A stretch of DNA of 64,000 bases from Paracentrotus lividus (Eukaryota; Echinodermata; Echinoidea; Camarodonta; Echinidae). Shown one piece after another: positions 60,261 through 64,000 of the stretch (the first letter of the stretch is position 1; each line of letters starts with the position of its first letter). The stretch is taken from the NCBI GenBank assembly GCA_940671915.1, contig CALNVZ010000313.1, forward strand, positions 104,275 to 168,274. Direction: 5' to 3'. Below the pieces are notes generated by a model. The model saw only the letters and a program-made list of their open reading frames with translations. It was not told the origin of the DNA and ran no database searches. The translations under genes were made by a program, and so were the position numbers.

Positions 60261-61447
60261 GCAGGGCTGAAGTAAAAGGTGAGATCGATTAGAAAGTGGA
60301 ATATTTTATTCTAACTTTGTAGTCCAAACAAAAGAAATAAAAGGCAACCATGTGTCAGAATCATTTGCACTGTATTTGCAAAGTCTGGCGATAAGAACAA
60401 GTTCTGTCTGTATAATTATACTTAGTTAGGAATTCACACAAAATAAAACAAATATCTCATTCATTTCATATAAAGTTTACAGGTTACAAGCATGCTTTTT
60501 TCATGAACTATTGACTATTTGCTTTAAACCACAGTTGGTTTCAAGGACTTACATTATGTCCTCATGATTATATTGTAAACAATAATTTGGCATAATGTCT
60601 ATTTCATAAATAAAGAAATTTACCAAAATATTACAAGGTTCCTGATATTTTGAAGATATTCCAATGTAAAATGTTTAAACCACGATATATTAAACTATGA
60701 TGTTTCAAAACATGAATTCAAGAAATATTAACCCAGATTTCATGAATTTCTGTTTATAGTTTAATCAATAAGGTATACCTTAAACAGTGATATTTCTATG
60801 CACGTGAACTCAAGAAATATTAACCCAGATTTCAAGAACTTCCGCTTATAGTTAAATCAAGAAGGTACCTTCCGCAGGCTTAAATTAGTGTTCCATTAAT
60901 GTCTCAAATTAAACTGTTGAATAAATAAACGATACTCATCACGCGACGCGACTGGTTTCTGTCCATGTAACCGCACGCTATCTGTCTCGATCTGTCCTAT
61001 CGAAAACCTACGATAGATGCCCATTGATCTCTGAAGTGGCAGTCAAACGCCTGTAGTTGAAGTCAGCTGATCTCCCATTGACGAAAGTGTTAGCCCAAAC
61101 TTAGGTCAGAAGTCAGTCAGCGGTCGAAGTCAACGATGTTGAGCTGTCTATGGAATCCTCCGCAGGTGCGGATCCAAGATATAGATGAACTTGAAACGGC
61201 CGGAAAAAGCCTGAAACAAGCCTGAAAACTGGAAGCCGGAAAAAGCCTGAAAACCCCGGTTCATCTGTAACCGAGGTTTCACAAATCATAGTGGGAGCTG
61301 TAGAGGAGTCTTCACCTGGCCTGCATGCCCGGATTCCTTGATGGACCAACAAACTATGAATATCACTCGAGGAAGTTTACGTCATTTGAACATATAGATC
61401 TCTTACTTAGTTCGAAAGAGAAGTCACCGCTTCGCCTTATAGTTATA
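60261..61447. other. Intron or 3' region, final exon not identified
   Basis: AT-rich DNA with a local near-duplication (ttcaagaaatattaacccagatttca at about 60717 and 60811). Two acceptor-like sites, ttccgcag at about 60878 and cctccgcag at about 61165, would each give a very short in-frame tail and stop, but neither stands out. Words ccggaaaaagcctgaaa repeat near 61200-61250. Confidence 0.4.
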
Positions 61448-62971
61448 CAGTGTGTTCCTAAAAAAAGAGGACCGAAGTTCAAAGGTCAGTCATTCCAAAA
61501 GTATATGGTTTATTCTTGTGATTCGTTTATAAAAATATTAAGTAACTCATCGCGTTTAATTTGAGACATTGCTGACGTCCAAAGTGTAAATGGGTCAGCA
61601 GAGTTAGGGTCTTTGAAGGCGATGGTACAAAACTCCGTTTTTTCCATAGTTTTGGTGGTTTTTCCGGGTATGAAACAAACCTTTTCTAAGTAATTGTGTC
61701 ATTGGTCCTCTTCAGCAAGTTTCATGAAATGTCATCTTCTTTGCTAAGTGTTCTCCTGGTAATGGTATGCATTTTATTATGAGTCTCTGGAGTCTCGGAG
61801 AGGTCACTGCGACGGATCCTGAGTTTCCAGGAAGTCGCGAGAAACCAACAAATATGAATCACTACATGTCAATAGTTTTAGTGACTGTCTTTGCAACGCA
61901 TAAAGATCTCTGGTACTGTCTCGAAAGGGAATCCGCGACGTCCCTAAGTATACAGTGTGTTCCTAAAAAAAGAGGACGAAGTTCAAAGGTCAGTCATTCC
62001 AAAGTATATGGTTTATTCCTTGTGATTTGTTACTAAAAATATTAAGTAACTCATCAGCTTTAATTTGAGACATTGCTGACGTCCAAAGTGTAATGGGTCA
62101 CAGAGTTAGGGTCTTTTGAAGGCGATAGTACAAAACCCGTTTTTTTCCAAGTTTGTGGTTTTTCGGGTATGAAACAAACCTTTCTTAAGTAATATGGTGT
62201 CATTAGGATTCTTACAGCAGTTTCAAATGAAATGTCATCTTCTTTGCTAAAGGGATTTCTCACTGTAATGAGATCGCATTTCTTAATGTATGAGTTCTCT
62301 GGTGAGAGCCTCTCGAGAGGTCACTGCGCTGACGATCCTGAGTCTCGCGGAGTTCGCGAGAAAACCAAACAAATGTCAAACATGTTAATATTTATGTAGA
62401 CTTCTTTCAACGCAAAGCAAGTCTCTGTGACGTCTCGGTGGGTTGCCGCGACGTCCCCTAAATATTCACGAAGTACCACTGACTTCCGAAACTTTGTCGG
62501 AACTTGCTAGCGATCAAAGAAATCGAACAAGATTGAACAATTTTTTCAGACTTTTGTTCGATTAAACCCACGACGCCCTGAAGTCTCAGGAGACGTCACC
62601 ACGACGTCATCCACGACTCCAGAGGCCATAATAGTGAACCCATCTTCATTGACAGTGGTTTTGGAAAAATGAGATTGAATTTCATTGAACCTGTGTGAAA
62701 AAATACCCCCAAAACGATATGAAACCAAAAACTAACAAAAATTTTGTTTCGTCCCAAAAACCAAAAACTTGGGAAAAAACGGTTTTGTACCTATTACCTT
62801 TCAAAGGACCCTAACTCTGTGACCCATTACAATTTAGTACGTCAGCAATGTCTCAAATTAAAGCGATGAGTTTTACTTATTATTCTAGTTAACAAATCAC
62901 AAGAATAAACCGTATACTTTTGGAATGACTGACCTTTTGAACTTCGGTCCTCTTTTTTTAGGAACACACTG
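61448..62971. mobile_element. Tc1/mariner-type foldback, duplicated and noisy
   Basis: The ends CAGTGTGTTCCTAAAAAAAG and its inverted copy have TA on both sides (61446-61447 and 62972-62973). A second left terminus of the same sequence starts at 61954, and a second right-arm block occurs at about 63050-63460, so the unit is duplicated on both sides. Copies differ by many single-base indels in homopolymers. CAGTG-type ends and TA targets are typical of Tc1/mariner. Short frames here are shadows of the repeats. Confidence 0.75.
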
Positions 62972-62973
62972 TA

Positions 62974-64000
62974 TGCACGAAAGTATCCACGACTTTCTCA
63001 GAACTTTGTCGGACTTGCTCAGCGATTAAAGAATCGAACAGGATGACAATTTTTTCAGACCTTTTGTTTCGATTTACCCACGACGCCCTGAAGTCCTCAG
63101 GAGACGTCACTACCACGACGTCACCACGACTCCAAGGCCCAATAAATAGTGAAACCCATCCTCATTGCCAGTGGTCTTTGGAAAATGGATTGAATGTCAT
63201 TGAAACCTTGTGTGAAAAAATACCCCAAAACGATGAACAAAAACTAACAAAAATTTGTTTCGTACCCAAAAACCAAAAACTTTTGGGAAAAAAACGGTTT
63301 TGGTACTATTACCCTTCAAAGGAACCTAAACTCTGTGACGCCATTACAATTGTAGACGTCAGCAATGTCTCAATTAAAAGCTGATGAGTTACTTATTATT
63401 CTAGTAACAAATCACAAGAAATAAACCATATACTTTTTGAATGACTGACCTTTGACCATATCGTCCTCAGAACTGAAGCAGGTAGCCCGACTACTTCAAA
63501 TATCTTTGATGAGTTTTCTTCTTTACTGGAAGCAGATTGCCGGTGTGTATCCAAATGTGTGAATGCTTTGCATAGGTGAATTTTAATTTTCATGTTGGAC
63601 ACCGTCTGACAGAGTGATCCCCGCTTTCTTGAGATGTATTCAGTGAATATGAACAAACATGTTACTGCAACCGACCCATCGCGCGGACAATACGCTGGAT
63701 CTTCGCTGACCCACGCGTTTAAAGTGATAATTTCATCTCTTGGGCTCGATTATACAAGCTATCTCCCATCTGACCGACTCTGCGCGTGATCTGTTCTCTG
63801 TCGATTGAAAGACCTGCAAAGCTGAGACAGAGGGTAAGTTTAGTGAAAACTTTGCAATATCAACGTGGTATACTTTTCGTGAGGACTCGTCATCTGAGTT
63901 ATTTTACATCTCCTCCAGAGAGCCTGAGCCAGCAGATCAAGCTATACGACTCTGTCCTCGCAAGTCTTCTTGAGGTACATGCACCGTGATTACCCGGGAA
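62974..64000. other. Repeat copy then unassigned sequence
   Basis: To about 63460 this is a further copy of the right arm of the neighbouring element. After that the sequence is more GC-balanced and apparently single-copy. A donor-like gacagagg|gtaagttt at about 63834 follows a short open stretch from 63786, which might be a coding or 5' untranslated exon of the next gene, but nothing recognisable is encoded. Confidence 0.4.

Overview
This window looks like an intron-rich, AT-rich, repeat-dense stretch of a marine invertebrate genome. An echinoderm or another non-vertebrate deuterostome is my best guess. The basis is spliced CUB-domain exons, very many short non-autonomous DNA transposons, CR1/L2/jockey-type LINEs, arrays of ggtcaaaggtca words, and the frequent word taggcct. 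There is no bacterial-style gene organisation, and almost all short open frames are repeat by-products. The species cannot be fixed from the sequence alone.

One host gene can be supported, on the plus strand and running from the left part of the window to about 59.9 kb. Six exons are visible: three CUB-domain exons (1479-1844, 8699-9073, 11522-11908), two near-identical Ser/Thr-rich stem exons (25375-25482 and 54390-54491), and one exon with a transmembrane helix and the start of a cytoplasmic tail (59722-59895). Every exon starts and ends in phase 1, so any of them can be skipped or duplicated without a frameshift. The product would be a type I membrane protein with repeated CUB domains, a glycosylatable stem, one transmembrane segment and a short acidic tail. 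The signal-peptide exon(s) and the terminal exon were not found.

The second stem exon lies in a direct segmental duplication (about 23.2-27.95 kb and 52.6-57.4 kb). Later transposons sit in one copy and not the other, and the unoccupied copy preserves several empty target sites.

The rest is nested transposons. At 12.63-20.28 kb up to five layers are stacked. At 31.75-48.78 kb a long-armed GGTCA-rich element appears to hold a MITE, which holds both a truncated LINE and a 5.7-kb Mutator-like foldback element, and these hold further insertions. Many boundaries can be read directly from terminal inverted repeats and target-site duplications: TA, TTA, TTAA, 8-bp hAT-type and 9-bp Mutator-type. 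Several elements have long arms made of short tandem repeats or palindromes: AACGTT words, GATCTAGATC palindromes, a 16-bp GGACAACTCCCCCGGA unit, GACTAGC/GCTAGTC palindromes and GCTCGCGCTTCGCGCTCGC modules. No transposase gene was recognised for any DNA element. The only recognisable mobile-element proteins are broken LINE reverse transcriptases.
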